Positions 9,994-19,171 are shown, counted from the first letter of the stretch. The stretch: DNA of 64,000 nucleotides from a bacterium (GCA_029945425.1 JAQSDV010000002.1:372001-436000); one strand, 5' to 3'. Notes: a model not told the origin generated them from the sequence alone. A program made the numbers and translations.

Positions 9994-11288
9994 TTTTTTG
10001 TCTCGCTCGTTTTTGGTTTTATTTCGGACAATTCCACACGGTTGCGGCCGTTCTTCTTGGCGCGCGCCAATAAATCGTCAGCTTCCTTCATCATGCCTTC
10101 AAGGGTGTCACGGATGCCGTGACAGACGCCGAAGCTGCATGTCACCTTGATCGCCTTGCCGTTATAGTTGAATTCCTGCGTCTCTACCGCGCGCCGGACG
10201 CGGTCGAAAAACTGGACGATGCTTTCATCCGCCAGATTGACGGCGAGGATCGCGAAGGAATCAAGGCCGTAGCGCGCGACGACATCTGTCATGCGGCATT
10301 GCTTGCGCAAGATGTCCGCCACGCCCTTCAGGACGATATCGCCCGCCTTGTGGCCATAGGTGTCGTTGATCTGCTTGATGAAGTCGAGGTCGATCATCGC
10401 GGCGGTCAGGCGTAGTTGTTCGCGTTTGGCGCTTGAAAACAGGCCCGATCCCGCCTCGAAAAAGAAACGGCGGTTATGGATGCCGGTCAGGGAATCGCGG
10501 ATGCCCATATCTTTCAGCTTGCTGAACAGGTCGAGAATCCGCAAGTTCTGCGACACGCGGCAGAAAAACTCTTCAGGCAGGAATGGTTTTTTCAGGAAAT
10601 CGTTCGCGCCCAGCTTGATGAATTCAGCGGAAAGCGCGCCGCGGCTGACGCCGGACGCGATGCCGATGATCGCCAACTGTTCACGGTCGAATTTCTTGCG
10701 GATTTCCTGCACCAGTTCCACGCCGTTCATGCCGGGCATGAAGTAATCCGTGATCACAAGACGGATATCGGGGGATGCCTCCAGCGTTTCAAGCGCTTCC
10801 TTTGCCGTCGACGCCTCGATCACCTGGCACTGGTAACCGGTCAGCAGGCCGCGCACATGCATGCGGCTGGTTTTGGAATCGTCAACGACCAAAATCTTGG
10901 TCTCGCGGTTGCGGTGCACGCGCTCTACGATATCGACCAGATAACTGAGGGAGGAGGGGGTGTCCTTGATCACGTAATCCATGACGTTCCAGTCGAGGAT
11001 CATCTTGCGCAGGTCTTCCGAATAAAAACTGGTGAAGACGATGCACGGGATGCGTTTTTGCATCAGGTATTCGGCGGCTTCCCCCTCTGAACTGTCGGGC
11101 AGGATAATATCGACGAGGGCAAGGTGGAAACGGTTTTGGGCGTTCTCCAGCAATTCACGGGCCTCGGCCAGCGTTTCGACAGCCACGACTTCCGCGCCGA
11201 TGCGCTCGACAATTGCCTTCGTGACAATGCGGCAAAAGAACTTGGAGTCATCGACAACCAAAATGCGTGTGGCGTCTTGCATGTCCAT
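9990..11288 (-). CDS. PopA-like REC-REC-degenerate GGDEF protein
   Basis: A 432-residue protein with two receiver domains and a C-terminal GGDEF domain, the layout of PleD and PopA. REC1 begins RILVVDDSKFF and has D in ALVDIILP; REC2 begins KILVVDDSKTSR, with D in VITDYFMPGMNG and K in FLKKPF. The GGDEF domain keeps the fold motifs RDSLTGIHNRRFF and FIKQINDTYGHKAGD, but the signature is GLDSF (residues 341-345), so diguanylate cyclase activity is unlikely. The inhibitory-site RxxD (R332-M-T-D335), five residues before the signature, is intact, which suggests a cyclic-di-GMP-binding effector. ATG 11288 is chosen because it directly precedes REC1; longer starts up to 11405 add only an unstructured leader. 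Divergent from cheA. Confidence 0.85.
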   Translation of the reverse strand: MDMQDATRILVVDDSKFFCRIVTKAIVERIGAEVVAVETLAEARELLENAQNRFHLALVDIILPDSSEGEAAEYLMQKRIPCIVFTSFYSEDLRKMILDWNVMDYVIKDTPSSLSYLVDIVERVHRNRETKILVVDDSKTSRMHVRGLLTGYQCQVIEASTAKEALETLEASPDIRLVITDYFMPGMNGVELVQEIRKKFDREQLAIIGIASGVSRGALSAEFIKLGANDFLKKPFLPEEFFCRVSQNLRILDLFSKLKDMGIRDSLTGIHNRRFFFEAGSGLFSSAKREQLRLTAAMIDLDFIKQINDTYGHKAGDIVLKGVADILRKQCRMTDVVARYGLDSFAILAVNLADESIVQFFDRVRRAVETQEFNYNGKAIKVTCSFGVCHGIRDTLEGMMKEADDLLARAKKNGRNRVELSEIKPKTSETKK

Positions 11289-11548
11289 GGCGTGGTTTTT
11301 TCCTATGCCTGCCGGATGCGGTGGGGCCACGACGGCCGTCTCACGGCCCGCGCCTGTATAACGAAAATAACGAAAAACCATGCGAAACACCAGTTTCACC
11401 GTCATCTATTTCATAATAAAGCATTGTAATCTCTTAATATTATGCGAAATGTCAGGTGGGAAATCGTAAAGGAATTGATGATACGATAAATATGGTGGTC
11501 CCTCCCGGCGGCTGCTAGCGGCAATGGCGCAAAGGTCATCGGCGAACC

Positions 11549-13738
11549 ATGGACGATATCATCTCCGAATTTCTGGCTGAAACCAATGAAGGGCTGGTCG
11601 AGCTCGACAACGCGCTTGTGCTTTTCGAGCGCAATCCGGGCGATGACGAGTTGCTGTCCAAAATTTTCCGCGTGTTTCATACCATCAAGGGCAGCTGCGG
11701 CTTTATCGGCCTTGAACGCCTTGGCACGCTCGCGCACCGCGCCGAAGACATTCTCGATCTGGTACGCGAGCGCAAGCTCGCCATTACACCCGATTTCGTG
11801 ACGGCACTGCTGGGCGCGGTCGACCGGATCAAGACATTGTCGAGCACGCTTGAAAAAACGGGCGCGGAGCCTCCCGGCAGCGACGAAGATATACTGAGCC
11901 TGATGAACGATGTCGCCGGCCCCGCCTATCAGAAAGCGACGGGCGGCGCGTCTTTTGGCGGCGATGACGTAGACCATGAGGAAACGAGCGGCACGGACGA
12001 TGAGTCGGACAAGGCATGGTCGTCCGCCGCAGGCGATTTTTCCACAGCTGCGAAGCCGGAAGAAGGCCGTAAATCGACGAGTACCGAAGGCAGCGGCCCG
12101 CAACAGACCTTGCGCGTCAACGTCGATCTGCTGGAAAGCATGATGACCGTCGTGAGCGAACTGGTGCTCACGCGCAATCAGTTGCTGCAAACGGCGCGCA
12201 CGACCAAGAATATCGCTTTCAATACGCCGTTGCAGCGCTTGAACCAGGTTGTATCTGAATTGCAGGAAAGCGTCATGAAGACGCGCATGCAGCCGATCGG
12301 CAATGCCTGGTCGCCCATGCCGCGCATCGTGCGTGATGTCTGCAATGAACTGGGTAAGAAAATCGACCTCGAAATGCGGGGTCAGGATACTGAACTTGAC
12401 CGGCAGGTCCTCGAGATGATCAAGGATCCGCTGATGCATATGGTGCGGAACGCCGCCGATCACGGGATCGAAGACCCGTCGGACCGCCGTCAAGCAGGCA
12501 AGGCCGAAACCGGCCATATCCTGCTGAATGCATACCATCAGGGCGGGCATATCATCATCCAGATATCCGATGACGGACGCGGCTTGCCTCTGCAAAAAAT
12601 CAAGAGCAAGGCGGTGCAGGCGGGATTGGCGACCGTTGAGCAGTTGAACAAGCTGTCGCCGCAGCAGATCCAGCAATTCATTTTCCGCCCCGGTTTTTCG
12701 ACCGCCGAACGCGTGACGTCCGTATCCGGCCGCGGCGTCGGCATGGATGTGGTGCGCACGAACATCCAGAAAATCGGCGGCACCGTCGAAATGACCTCGA
12801 CCGAGGGCAAGGGAATGACGTTCACGATCAATATTCCCCTAACGCTCGCAATCGTGTCGGCATTGATTGTCGAGGTTGCGGGCGCGCGTTTCGCCTTTCC
12901 GCAGCTGGCGGTATCCGAACTGGTCATGGTCGGCAAAGGTACCGGCATGGAAATCGAAACCGTCAACGGCACGCCTGTGCTTCGGCTGCGCGAAACGCTG
13001 TTGCCTCTGATTTATCTTGGCGACTATTTGAAAGTTTGGGACAAACGCAAGGAACATGCGCATCATGATGGCGACATGCGCTACGTCGTCGTCACGCGCG
13101 CCGCAGGCATACCCTTCGGCCTTGTTGTCGATCATGTACTGGACATGGAAGAAATCGTCGTCAAGCCCGCCGCGCGCAATTTGAAGGAAGTACGCATTTT
13201 CTCCGGCAACACAATTCTGGGTGACGGCAGCGTCATCATGATCCTTGACCCGGGCGAGCTGCTACAGGCCGCAAACCTGCGCGAAGATATCGCGCATCAG
13301 CATATCGTCGATGACAAGCATCTGCTGGAGACAACGGCAGAGGAAAACCTTCTCCTGCTCTTCAAGGCCGGCGACAAAACGCCGAAGGCGGCCCCCTTGC
13401 GAATGGTCTCGCGCCTGCGTGAAATCAAAACGGTCGATATCGAACTGTCGAACGGCAGGCCTGTATTGCAGCATCTAGGAAGGTTGATGCCGGTTTTCAG
13501 TTATGACGATGCGCCGGTACGTGGTGACAACGCTTTTCTGATCATTTTCGAGCATGACGGGATGCATTTTGGCCTCATGGTCGATCAGGTGCTGGATATC
13601 GCAAAGTATAACGGCTCATTGGCCGCCAGCAGTTCGGACATGCTGCTGGATACAATTATCCTGAACCAGCAATCGACCGATGTCGTCAATCCGCTGTGGT
13701 ATATGTCACCGTCTAATGCCGGTGCGGCGGGGAAATGA
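11549..13738 (+). CDS. cheA: Chemotaxis histidine kinase CheA
   Basis: A 729-residue CheA-type kinase that would phosphorylate the receivers of this cluster. The N-terminal HPt domain has the phospho-accepting H44 in FHTIKGSCGF. A P2 domain is absent: about 75 acidic, low-complexity residues link HPt to the dimerisation helices (LRVNVDLLESMMTVVSELVL). The ATPase has the N box VRNAADHGIEDP, DDGRGL and SGRGVGMDVVR. A CheW-like P5 domain follows to about residue 570. The remaining ~155 residues (LLLLFKAGDKTPKAAPLRMV ... FLIIFEHDGMHFGLMVDQVL) look like a second CheW-like domain. First gene of cheA-cheW-cheY-cheB-cheR-cheY2. The 260-base gap to the divergent PopA-like gene is AT-rich and should hold promoters, but none is clear. 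Confidence 0.93.
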   Translation: MDDIISEFLAETNEGLVELDNALVLFERNPGDDELLSKIFRVFHTIKGSCGFIGLERLGTLAHRAEDILDLVRERKLAITPDFVTALLGAVDRIKTLSSTLEKTGAEPPGSDEDILSLMNDVAGPAYQKATGGASFGGDDVDHEETSGTDDESDKAWSSAAGDFSTAAKPEEGRKSTSTEGSGPQQTLRVNVDLLESMMTVVSELVLTRNQLLQTARTTKNIAFNTPLQRLNQVVSELQESVMKTRMQPIGNAWSPMPRIVRDVCNELGKKIDLEMRGQDTELDRQVLEMIKDPLMHMVRNAADHGIEDPSDRRQAGKAETGHILLNAYHQGGHIIIQISDDGRGLPLQKIKSKAVQAGLATVEQLNKLSPQQIQQFIFRPGFSTAERVTSVSGRGVGMDVVRTNIQKIGGTVEMTSTEGKGMTFTINIPLTLAIVSALIVEVAGARFAFPQLAVSELVMVGKGTGMEIETVNGTPVLRLRETLLPLIYLGDYLKVWDKRKEHAHHDGDMRYVVVTRAAGIPFGLVVDHVLDMEEIVVKPAARNLKEVRIFSGNTILGDGSVIMILDPGELLQAANLREDIAHQHIVDDKHLLETTAEENLLLLFKAGDKTPKAAPLRMVSRLREIKTVDIELSNGRPVLQHLGRLMPVFSYDDAPVRGDNAFLIIFEHDGMHFGLMVDQVLDIAKYNGSLAASSSDMLLDTIILNQQSTDVVNPLWYMSPSNAGAAGK

Positions 13739-13742
13739 CCTG

Positions 13743-14207
13743 ATGGATAAAGTCGCCACCATTGACGAGACGCAGCAGGTTCTGGCCGTTTACCTTGGCA
13801 CGGAAATGTTTGGCATTCCTATCATGCATGTGCAGGGCGTGCTGGAGACGCTGCCGCTTACGTTTGTGCCGCTTGCGCCTGCGGCAGTCCGTGGCGTCAT
13901 GAATTTGCGTGGCCGCATCGTCACGGCGATCGACCTGCGCACGACGTTAAGCCCCAATGATAAAATGCTGATCGGCGGCCCGCAGGCAAATATGAGCATT
14001 GTGATCGAGGAAGACGGCGAGTTGTATAGCCTGCTGGTCGATAGCGTCGGCGATGTGCACACCCTGCCGGTTGCCCATATCGAGGAGCCGCCGCTGACGA
14101 TGGATGAAACGCTGAAAAAAGTGTCATCCGGTGTTTTTGCGTTGCGAGATAAAATCATGGTTATCCTGAAACCTGCCGCTCTATTGGGCAACGCGGAGGA
14201 GGAATAG
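13743..14207 (+). CDS. cheW: Chemotaxis coupling protein CheW
   Basis: A 154-residue CheW that couples chemoreceptors to CheA. Typical sequence: VLAVYLGTEMFGIPIMHVQG, then PAAVRGVMNLRGRIVTAIDL (the conserved NLRG-I-ID turn), and LLVDSVGDVHTLP. I placed the start at ATG 13743, four bases after the cheA stop, rather than further upstream inside cheA, because the domain begins there and family length fits. Confidence 0.93.
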   Translation: MDKVATIDETQQVLAVYLGTEMFGIPIMHVQGVLETLPLTFVPLAPAAVRGVMNLRGRIVTAIDLRTTLSPNDKMLIGGPQANMSIVIEEDGELYSLLVDSVGDVHTLPVAHIEEPPLTMDETLKKVSSGVFALRDKIMVILKPAALLGNAEEE

Positions 14208-14232
14208 AAGATATGCAACGGAGCATTCCCGA

Positions 14233-14607
14233 ATGAAAACCTGCATGATCGTCGACGATAGCGCCGTCGTCCGTAGGCTGGTGCGGAACATACTGGAGCC
14301 GCTGAAATTTGACTGTTCGGACGCGAAAAACGGCGAGATCGCCCTGAACGCCTGCAAAACCGCAATGCCGGAACTGATCATGCTGGACTGGAATATGCCC
14401 GTGATGGACGGAATGGAATTCCTGAAGAAACTGCGCCAGACGCCGGGCGGCGACAAGCCGGTCGTATTTTTCTGCACCTCCGAATGCAGTATCGAGCATA
14501 TCAAGGCGGCGATGGCGGCGGGTGCGACTGATTACGTTATGAAACCGTTCGACAGCGATATCGTCGTCGGGAAACTCGTTCAAAACGGCATCATCGAGGC
14601 CGGATAG
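14233..14607 (+). CDS. cheY: Chemotaxis response regulator CheY
   Basis: A 124-residue receiver: acidic pair in CMIVDDSAVVRR, phosphoacceptor D52 in IMLDWNMPVMDGMEFL, the conserved T/S-bearing strand FFCTSE and K104 in YVMKPF. The length is a bare receiver, and its place between cheW and cheB fits a CheA target. The cluster has no CheZ or CheC/CheX; the two extra receivers might serve as phosphate sinks, which is inference. Confidence 0.92.
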   Translation: MKTCMIVDDSAVVRRLVRNILEPLKFDCSDAKNGEIALNACKTAMPELIMLDWNMPVMDGMEFLKKLRQTPGGDKPVVFFCTSECSIEHIKAAMAAGATDYVMKPFDSDIVVGKLVQNGIIEAG

Positions 14608-14621
14608 AAAGGGCGATATCA

Positions 14622-15695
14622 ATGCGGCAGGCTGCTATCGAAAAAAAACCAGTCCGTGTGCTGATCGTGGATGATTCCAAGGTCACGCGCGCGGTCATCG
14701 GAAAAATCCTGCAGGAAGCAGCCGCGCAGGTGAAGATCGTCGGCTATGCCGAAGACGGCGCGAGCGCGCTGAAGGCGCTTGATGTCTGTGATCCCGATAT
14801 CGTCATCCTCGACCTTGCTATGCCCAGCATGGATGGTTTGACCGCGTTGCCACTGATCCTGAAGAAAAAACCCCAGACACGTATCATCGTGTGTTCAGCG
14901 GCGAGCGCGCCGGGTGCTGAGATTTCCTTGCGCGCCATGTCGCTCGGCGCCATGATCTGCGTCGCAAAGCCTGTCGGCACCAAAAATCCGAAGGCGATTG
15001 CGGAATTCAAGTCGGCAATCAAGCAGGCTGTGCTAGGCCTCTATGATGCGCAAGCAAAACCCGCCGAGGGAGTGCGTGCCATGGCACCGGACCTTGGGTC
15101 CTTCCGTCCGAAACTCATTGCTATTGGCAGTTCCACGGGCGGGCCGAATGCGCTGATAGCCATGCTCAAGGATCTGGGCAAGGTGCCCGTTCCCGTCGTC
15201 ATCACGCAGCATATGATGGATATGTTTATTCCCATTCTTGCCCGCCAGATCGAGCAGGAAACCGGCGTTGAATGCGTGGAGGCCGTCGAAGGGCTGCTGG
15301 TGGTGCCGGGCCGCATTTACCTTGCCTCCGGCGGCAGGCATATGGCGCTTAAAAAATCGGGACAGCGCGTCACGATCAATCTTGATGACGGTCCCGCCGA
15401 AAATTTCTGCAAACCCTCCGTCGACGTCATGTTGCGCAGCGCAGTCGAGGCTTATGGCGGCGAAATTATGACTGTCATTTTGACGGGCATGGGTAAGGAC
15501 GGGCTGAATGGTTGCGAAGCCGTGGCAAAAGCAGGCGGCCGCATCGTCGTGCAGGATCAGGAAACCTCGATCGTCTGGGGCATGCCGGGCAGCGTCGCCA
15601 ATGCAGGCCTCGCGAGCGCGATTCTGCCTGTTTCGGGGCTCGCCCGCGCTGTGCGCAATACGTTGATGGATGTCACGCCGCGAGGTGTGCCATGA
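14622..15695 (+). CDS. cheB: Chemotaxis methylesterase CheB
   Basis: A 357-residue protein-glutamate methylesterase/glutamine deamidase that resets receptor methylation. The N-terminal receiver has D64 in VILDLAMPSMDG. The C-terminal esterase has the catalytic triad S171 (AIGSSTGGPNAL), H197 (ITQHM) and D293 (LTGMGKDG); the spacing between these three equals that of the Salmonella enzyme. Its stop overlaps the cheR start by ATGA. Confidence 0.95.
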   Translation: MRQAAIEKKPVRVLIVDDSKVTRAVIGKILQEAAAQVKIVGYAEDGASALKALDVCDPDIVILDLAMPSMDGLTALPLILKKKPQTRIIVCSAASAPGAEISLRAMSLGAMICVAKPVGTKNPKAIAEFKSAIKQAVLGLYDAQAKPAEGVRAMAPDLGSFRPKLIAIGSSTGGPNALIAMLKDLGKVPVPVVITQHMMDMFIPILARQIEQETGVECVEAVEGLLVVPGRIYLASGGRHMALKKSGQRVTINLDDGPAENFCKPSVDVMLRSAVEAYGGEIMTVILTGMGKDGLNGCEAVAKAGGRIVVQDQETSIVWGMPGSVANAGLASAILPVSGLARAVRNTLMDVTPRGVP

Positions 15696-16534
15696 ACAAC
15701 GAAGATTTCCTCTATTACCAAAAGCTGCTGGTCGATCACTCGGGCCTTTCCTTGTCGCAGGATAAAATTTACCTGCTGACGACAAGGCTCGATCCCGTCG
15801 CGCGCAGCCTTGGTTTTGCCAAGCTGCAGAATTTTACCGATGAGCTGCGCAAAAAGCCCGATACACGCATGGTATCGCTGGTCGTGCAGGCAATGGCGAC
15901 CAAAGAAACGTCGTTTTTCCGCGATAACATGCCGTTCGTTCATCTGCGCAACAATATCCTGCCTTCGCTGATCAAAAGAAACGCGACGACGAAAACAATC
16001 CGTATCTGGTCGGCCGCGTGTTCGACAGGGCAGGAGCCTTATTCTATCGCCATGGTCGCGCGTGAATTCCTGCGCGATTATCCGGGGTGGAGCGTTCAGG
16101 TGATGGCGACCGATATCGCGGATGATGCGCTGGCGCATGCGCAGGACGGGCTGTATTCGCATTTCGACATCCAGCGCGGGCTGACGATGAAAGTCATTCT
16201 GGACCATTTCAACATGGAAAACACGAAATGGCGCGTACAAGACGAATTGAAAAATATGGTACGCTTCGGCAAGTTCAACCTGCTGAAACCGATGGAGACG
16301 ATGGGACGGTTTGATGTGATTTTCTGCCGGAACGTTTTGATTTATTTCGATACGCCGACCAAGAAGTCCGTGCTGGACAGGCTGACCGACCGGTTGAATC
16401 CGGAAGGGTATATCCTGCTCGGCGCCTGTGAATCGTCCATCGGTTTGGGGGCGAGGCTAAAACTCTCGGCGGATATGCCGGGGGTGCATGTGCCCGCGAC
16501 GACCGTGGCGGCGCCAAAGGAGATACGCAAGTGA
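15692..16534 (+). CDS. cheR: Chemotaxis methyltransferase CheR
   Basis: A 280-residue SAM-dependent receptor methyltransferase, counterpart of CheB. An N-terminal all-alpha domain (YYQKLLVDHSGLSLSQDKIY) is followed by the Rossmann domain with WSAACSTGQEPYSIAM (SAM-binding loop) and FDVIFCRNVLIYFD. The start ATG 15692 overlaps the cheB stop by 4 bases; a longer open frame upstream overlaps cheB and is not real. Confidence 0.94.
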   Translation: MNNEDFLYYQKLLVDHSGLSLSQDKIYLLTTRLDPVARSLGFAKLQNFTDELRKKPDTRMVSLVVQAMATKETSFFRDNMPFVHLRNNILPSLIKRNATTKTIRIWSAACSTGQEPYSIAMVAREFLRDYPGWSVQVMATDIADDALAHAQDGLYSHFDIQRGLTMKVILDHFNMENTKWRVQDELKNMVRFGKFNLLKPMETMGRFDVIFCRNVLIYFDTPTKKSVLDRLTDRLNPEGYILLGACESSIGLGARLKLSADMPGVHVPATTVAAPKEIRK

Positions 16535-16570
16535 GAGATAAAGCGAGTTCGAGCGAAGGGGGAGAAAACA

Positions 16571-16993
16571 ATGCCTAAAAGCAAAATCGGCTATTTGAGG
16601 GTTTTGATCGTCGATGACAGCCGCATGCAGCGCAATCTGATGCGCGAAATGCTGATGACGTTCGGCTTCATCCACGTCGACGAGGCAGAGAATTCCGCCG
16701 AGGCCTACGAAAAAATGGATGCCCTGCGCTATGACATGGTTTTCCTGGACTGGGTAATGCCGGGCAGGAGCGGGGTGTCGCTGATGGAGGATTGGCGCGA
16801 AGACAGGCGCTATGACGACGTCGCGATGTTCGTTGTGTCCATGCAGGACGATAAAGCAATGATCGCGGGTGCCATCAAGGCCGGCGCGCTGAGTTACATC
16901 ATCAAGCCTGTGACGGAAGGCGTGCTGCTGCAAAATGTAGAAAAAGGGATGAAGTGGATCGACGAACGCCGCGCCGCGCGGGACGCGGAATAA
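16571..16993 (+). CDS. Single-domain response regulator, paralogue of the 9.6-kb receiver
   Basis: A 140-residue receiver: LIVDDSRMQRNLM, D60 in MVFLDWVMPGRSG, K112 in YIIKPV. It matches the receiver at 9574-9993 residue for residue in the functional positions (shared REDR-YD-VA-FVVS stretch). It ends the che operon, 36 bases after cheR, and is convergent with the chemoreceptor gene (3 bases between stops). Function as a second CheY or a phosphate sink is inferred. Confidence 0.9.
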   Translation: MPKSKIGYLRVLIVDDSRMQRNLMREMLMTFGFIHVDEAENSAEAYEKMDALRYDMVFLDWVMPGRSGVSLMEDWREDRRYDDVAMFVVSMQDDKAMIAGAIKAGALSYIIKPVTEGVLLQNVEKGMKWIDERRAARDAE

Positions 16994-16996
16994 CCG

Positions 16997-18589
16997 TTAC
17001 GCCGACCTGACGTTTCCGAGGAACTTCAGAACTTCCGAGCGCAGCACGTCCGCTTCCTGCAGCAACCGCTTGGATTCGTCCAGCATGGCGGTCGACGCTT
17101 CCCCGGTCACTTCCGCCGCCTTCATCACCGCCGTAATGTTATGCGATACATCGGATGTGCCATGCGCCGCTTCCGTCACGTTGCGCGTGATTTCGTTCGT
17201 GGACGCATCCTGTTCAACGACTGCCGAGCTGATGGTGGTCTGGATCAGGTTGCAGCGTTCGATGATCTTCGTAATGCTTTCGATCGCGGCGACTGCGGCG
17301 TGGGTCGATTGCTGCATTTCGGAGATCTGGGTGCGGATGTCTTCCGTCGCCTTCGCGGTCTGGCTTGCGAGGTTCTTTACCTCGGATGCAACAACCGCAA
17401 ATCCCTTGCCCGCTTCGCCTGCACGCGCCGCTTCGATCGTCGCGTTCAGTGCCAACAGGTTGGTCTGCGCGGCGATGTGATTGATCAGGTTTACGACATC
17501 GCCGATGTTCTGTGCGGCGGTCGACAGCACTTTCATGCGGTCGTTGGTCTGGCGCGCCTCGCTGGAGATATCACCGAAAATGCTGGTCGCTTCCTGCACC
17601 AGCATCGAGATTTGCGAAATCGACGTTGCGAGGTCGCTTGCCGAGTTCGTGACGGTTTGCACGTTGGTCGATGCCTCGAACGCGCCGGACGACACGGACG
17701 TCGCCTGACGCAGCGTTTCCTTTGCAGTGTTGCACAGGTTGCCGGCAGAGGTCGTGAGGTTGCCCGAAGCAACGGAGACTGAATCAACGCAACGCAAAAT
17801 GTTCTTCTCGAAGCTTTCCGACAGGGAGAGCAGCAGCGAGCGGCGCTCTTCCTCCGCCGCCTGACGGACGGAAGCGAGCCCCTGCACCTGGCCAAGGTTC
17901 TGCGCGATCGCCTTCTGCATGCCAGCGAGAGCGCCCAGAAGTTGTGCGATTTCGGTCAGTCCGCGCACGGGGATATCGTTGTCCAGCTTGCCATCGGCAA
18001 TTTTCTTGGCGATGGACACGCTGTAACGCAGCTGCGGAATGGTGGCGCGCAGGATGGCGATGCTGAGCGCTGCCGCCAGCACAATAGCGCAAAGCAGGAT
18101 GACGCCCATGGAATCACGGGTGTTGGAAATTTTTTCTGCAGCCGCATCGATCGAAACGACGCGGTCCGCCTGATAATTGCCGACCAGCTTGGCGAGGTCC
18201 TTGTCGATGGCGGTGGCCTCCGCCTGCAAATTTACGCTTTTAGGAAGTGCCGTCAGTTTGTCCTGAATGCTGAGGATCAAGTCGGTTTCTTTTTCGTTCG
18301 ATGCCCATTCCTTGGCCTGATCCAAAATCGCCTTGATCGATTCAATGTCGTCGAGCGAGCTCTGGTCGGCCAACGCCGCCTCCGTACCTTGGCGGGTCAG
18401 CATCAGGCTTTTGAAGGCAAGCTGTGCGGCGTTCGAGTAATGCACGCCTTCAAAGTTTCGGTCGTAAAGCGATATGACCTCGGTGATCGTCTTGGCCTGC
18501 GTATGGATCAGGTGATATCCGACGCCACCCAAAATCAGGATGAAGGCGAGGGAGTTGAGAATAATCAGGTTCCGGAAGGAAAAGAGCAT
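16997..18589 (-). CDS. Methyl-accepting chemotaxis protein
   Basis: A 530-residue transmembrane chemoreceptor. TM1 is at residues ~7-27 (LIILNSLAFILILGGVGYHL) and TM2 at ~161-183 (MGVILLCAIVLAAALSIAIL). The ~135-residue helical region between them would be a periplasmic four-helix-bundle sensor. A HAMP domain follows (IAKKIADGKLDNDIPVRGL). The signalling hairpin tip is well conserved: HIAAQTNLLALNATIEAARA then GEAGKGFAVVASEVKNLA. It would signal to the CheA/CheW encoded next door. It lies 39 bases downstream of a YfiR-like periplasmic protein on the same strand, which may present a ligand to it. Confidence 0.93.
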   Translation of the reverse strand: MLFSFRNLIILNSLAFILILGGVGYHLIHTQAKTITEVISLYDRNFEGVHYSNAAQLAFKSLMLTRQGTEAALADQSSLDDIESIKAILDQAKEWASNEKETDLILSIQDKLTALPKSVNLQAEATAIDKDLAKLVGNYQADRVVSIDAAAEKISNTRDSMGVILLCAIVLAAALSIAILRATIPQLRYSVSIAKKIADGKLDNDIPVRGLTEIAQLLGALAGMQKAIAQNLGQVQGLASVRQAAEEERRSLLLSLSESFEKNILRCVDSVSVASGNLTTSAGNLCNTAKETLRQATSVSSGAFEASTNVQTVTNSASDLATSISQISMLVQEATSIFGDISSEARQTNDRMKVLSTAAQNIGDVVNLINHIAAQTNLLALNATIEAARAGEAGKGFAVVASEVKNLASQTAKATEDIRTQISEMQQSTHAAVAAIESITKIIERCNLIQTTISSAVVEQDASTNEITRNVTEAAHGTSDVSHNITAVMKAAEVTGEASTAMLDESKRLLQEADVLRSEVLKFLGNVRSA

Positions 18590-18628
18590 GGAGTAGCCTT
18601 TTTTTGTTGGCCGAAGGGCGAGTGCCCG

Positions 18629-19171
18629 TCAGCGGATGTTCATATTCGCAAGCGAAAGCAGTTTGGAGCTGATGGAAAGCCCCGTGACGCGCACCTGTGA
18701 CAGCGCGACCCAGATGCCGATCTTGCCGTCTTCCAGCTTGAATTCCACCATGCCGCCCAGGTTGGAAAAACCGGAAATATCGCTCATGGTCAGTATCGGC
18801 GTTCCCTTGAGCGGCGTAAGAATGGCCTTGAGATTGCGCATTTCCGAACCGGAAACGAACAGCGCGTTGCAAGCGGTCACGGTGCCGTCAACGGCGCTCA
18901 GATGCTTGATGTTGATGCGCTTGTCGTTCACTTTGCGGCTCTTGATGGGTTCAAGGTTTGCACCGAACGGGTCCTGGCCCACCACGCAAACGGTGAAGGC
19001 TTCATCCACGGCGTTCGACGGCCATGTCGTGAGTTGCGTGAAATTATAGATATAGGCGGAGATGAGCGTGTATTTGCTGTCGACGTTTTCGGCCTCCGCG
19101 CGCGAGGAAAGGTTCCCCCACAGGCCGACTATCAACAGAAAGCCGAAAAAATAATAAAATACCGGTCTCAT
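18629..19171 (-). CDS. YfiR-like (DUF4154) periplasmic protein
   Basis: A 180-residue exported protein with an N-terminal signal segment (VFYYFFGFLLIVGLWGNLSS). The body fits the YfiR/DUF4154 family: KYTLISAYIYNFTQLTTWPS near the start, FTVCVVGQDPFG, the CNALFVSGSE strand, GTPILTMSDISGF and IGIWVALSQVRVTGLSISSK. In Pseudomonas, YfiR is a periplasmic regulator that restrains an inner-membrane diguanylate cyclase; here the downstream partner is a chemoreceptor, and a TonB-dependent receptor is divergent. A role in sensing an envelope ligand is inferred. Confidence 0.8.
   Translation of the reverse strand: MRPVFYYFFGFLLIVGLWGNLSSRAEAENVDSKYTLISAYIYNFTQLTTWPSNAVDEAFTVCVVGQDPFGANLEPIKSRKVNDKRINIKHLSAVDGTVTACNALFVSGSEMRNLKAILTPLKGTPILTMSDISGFSNLGGMVEFKLEDGKIGIWVALSQVRVTGLSISSKLLSLANMNIR

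Noticed and set aside
11411..12676. 421-codon open frame antisense to cheA
   Set aside because: Shadow of cheA: low-information His/Arg-rich product, no family resemblance.
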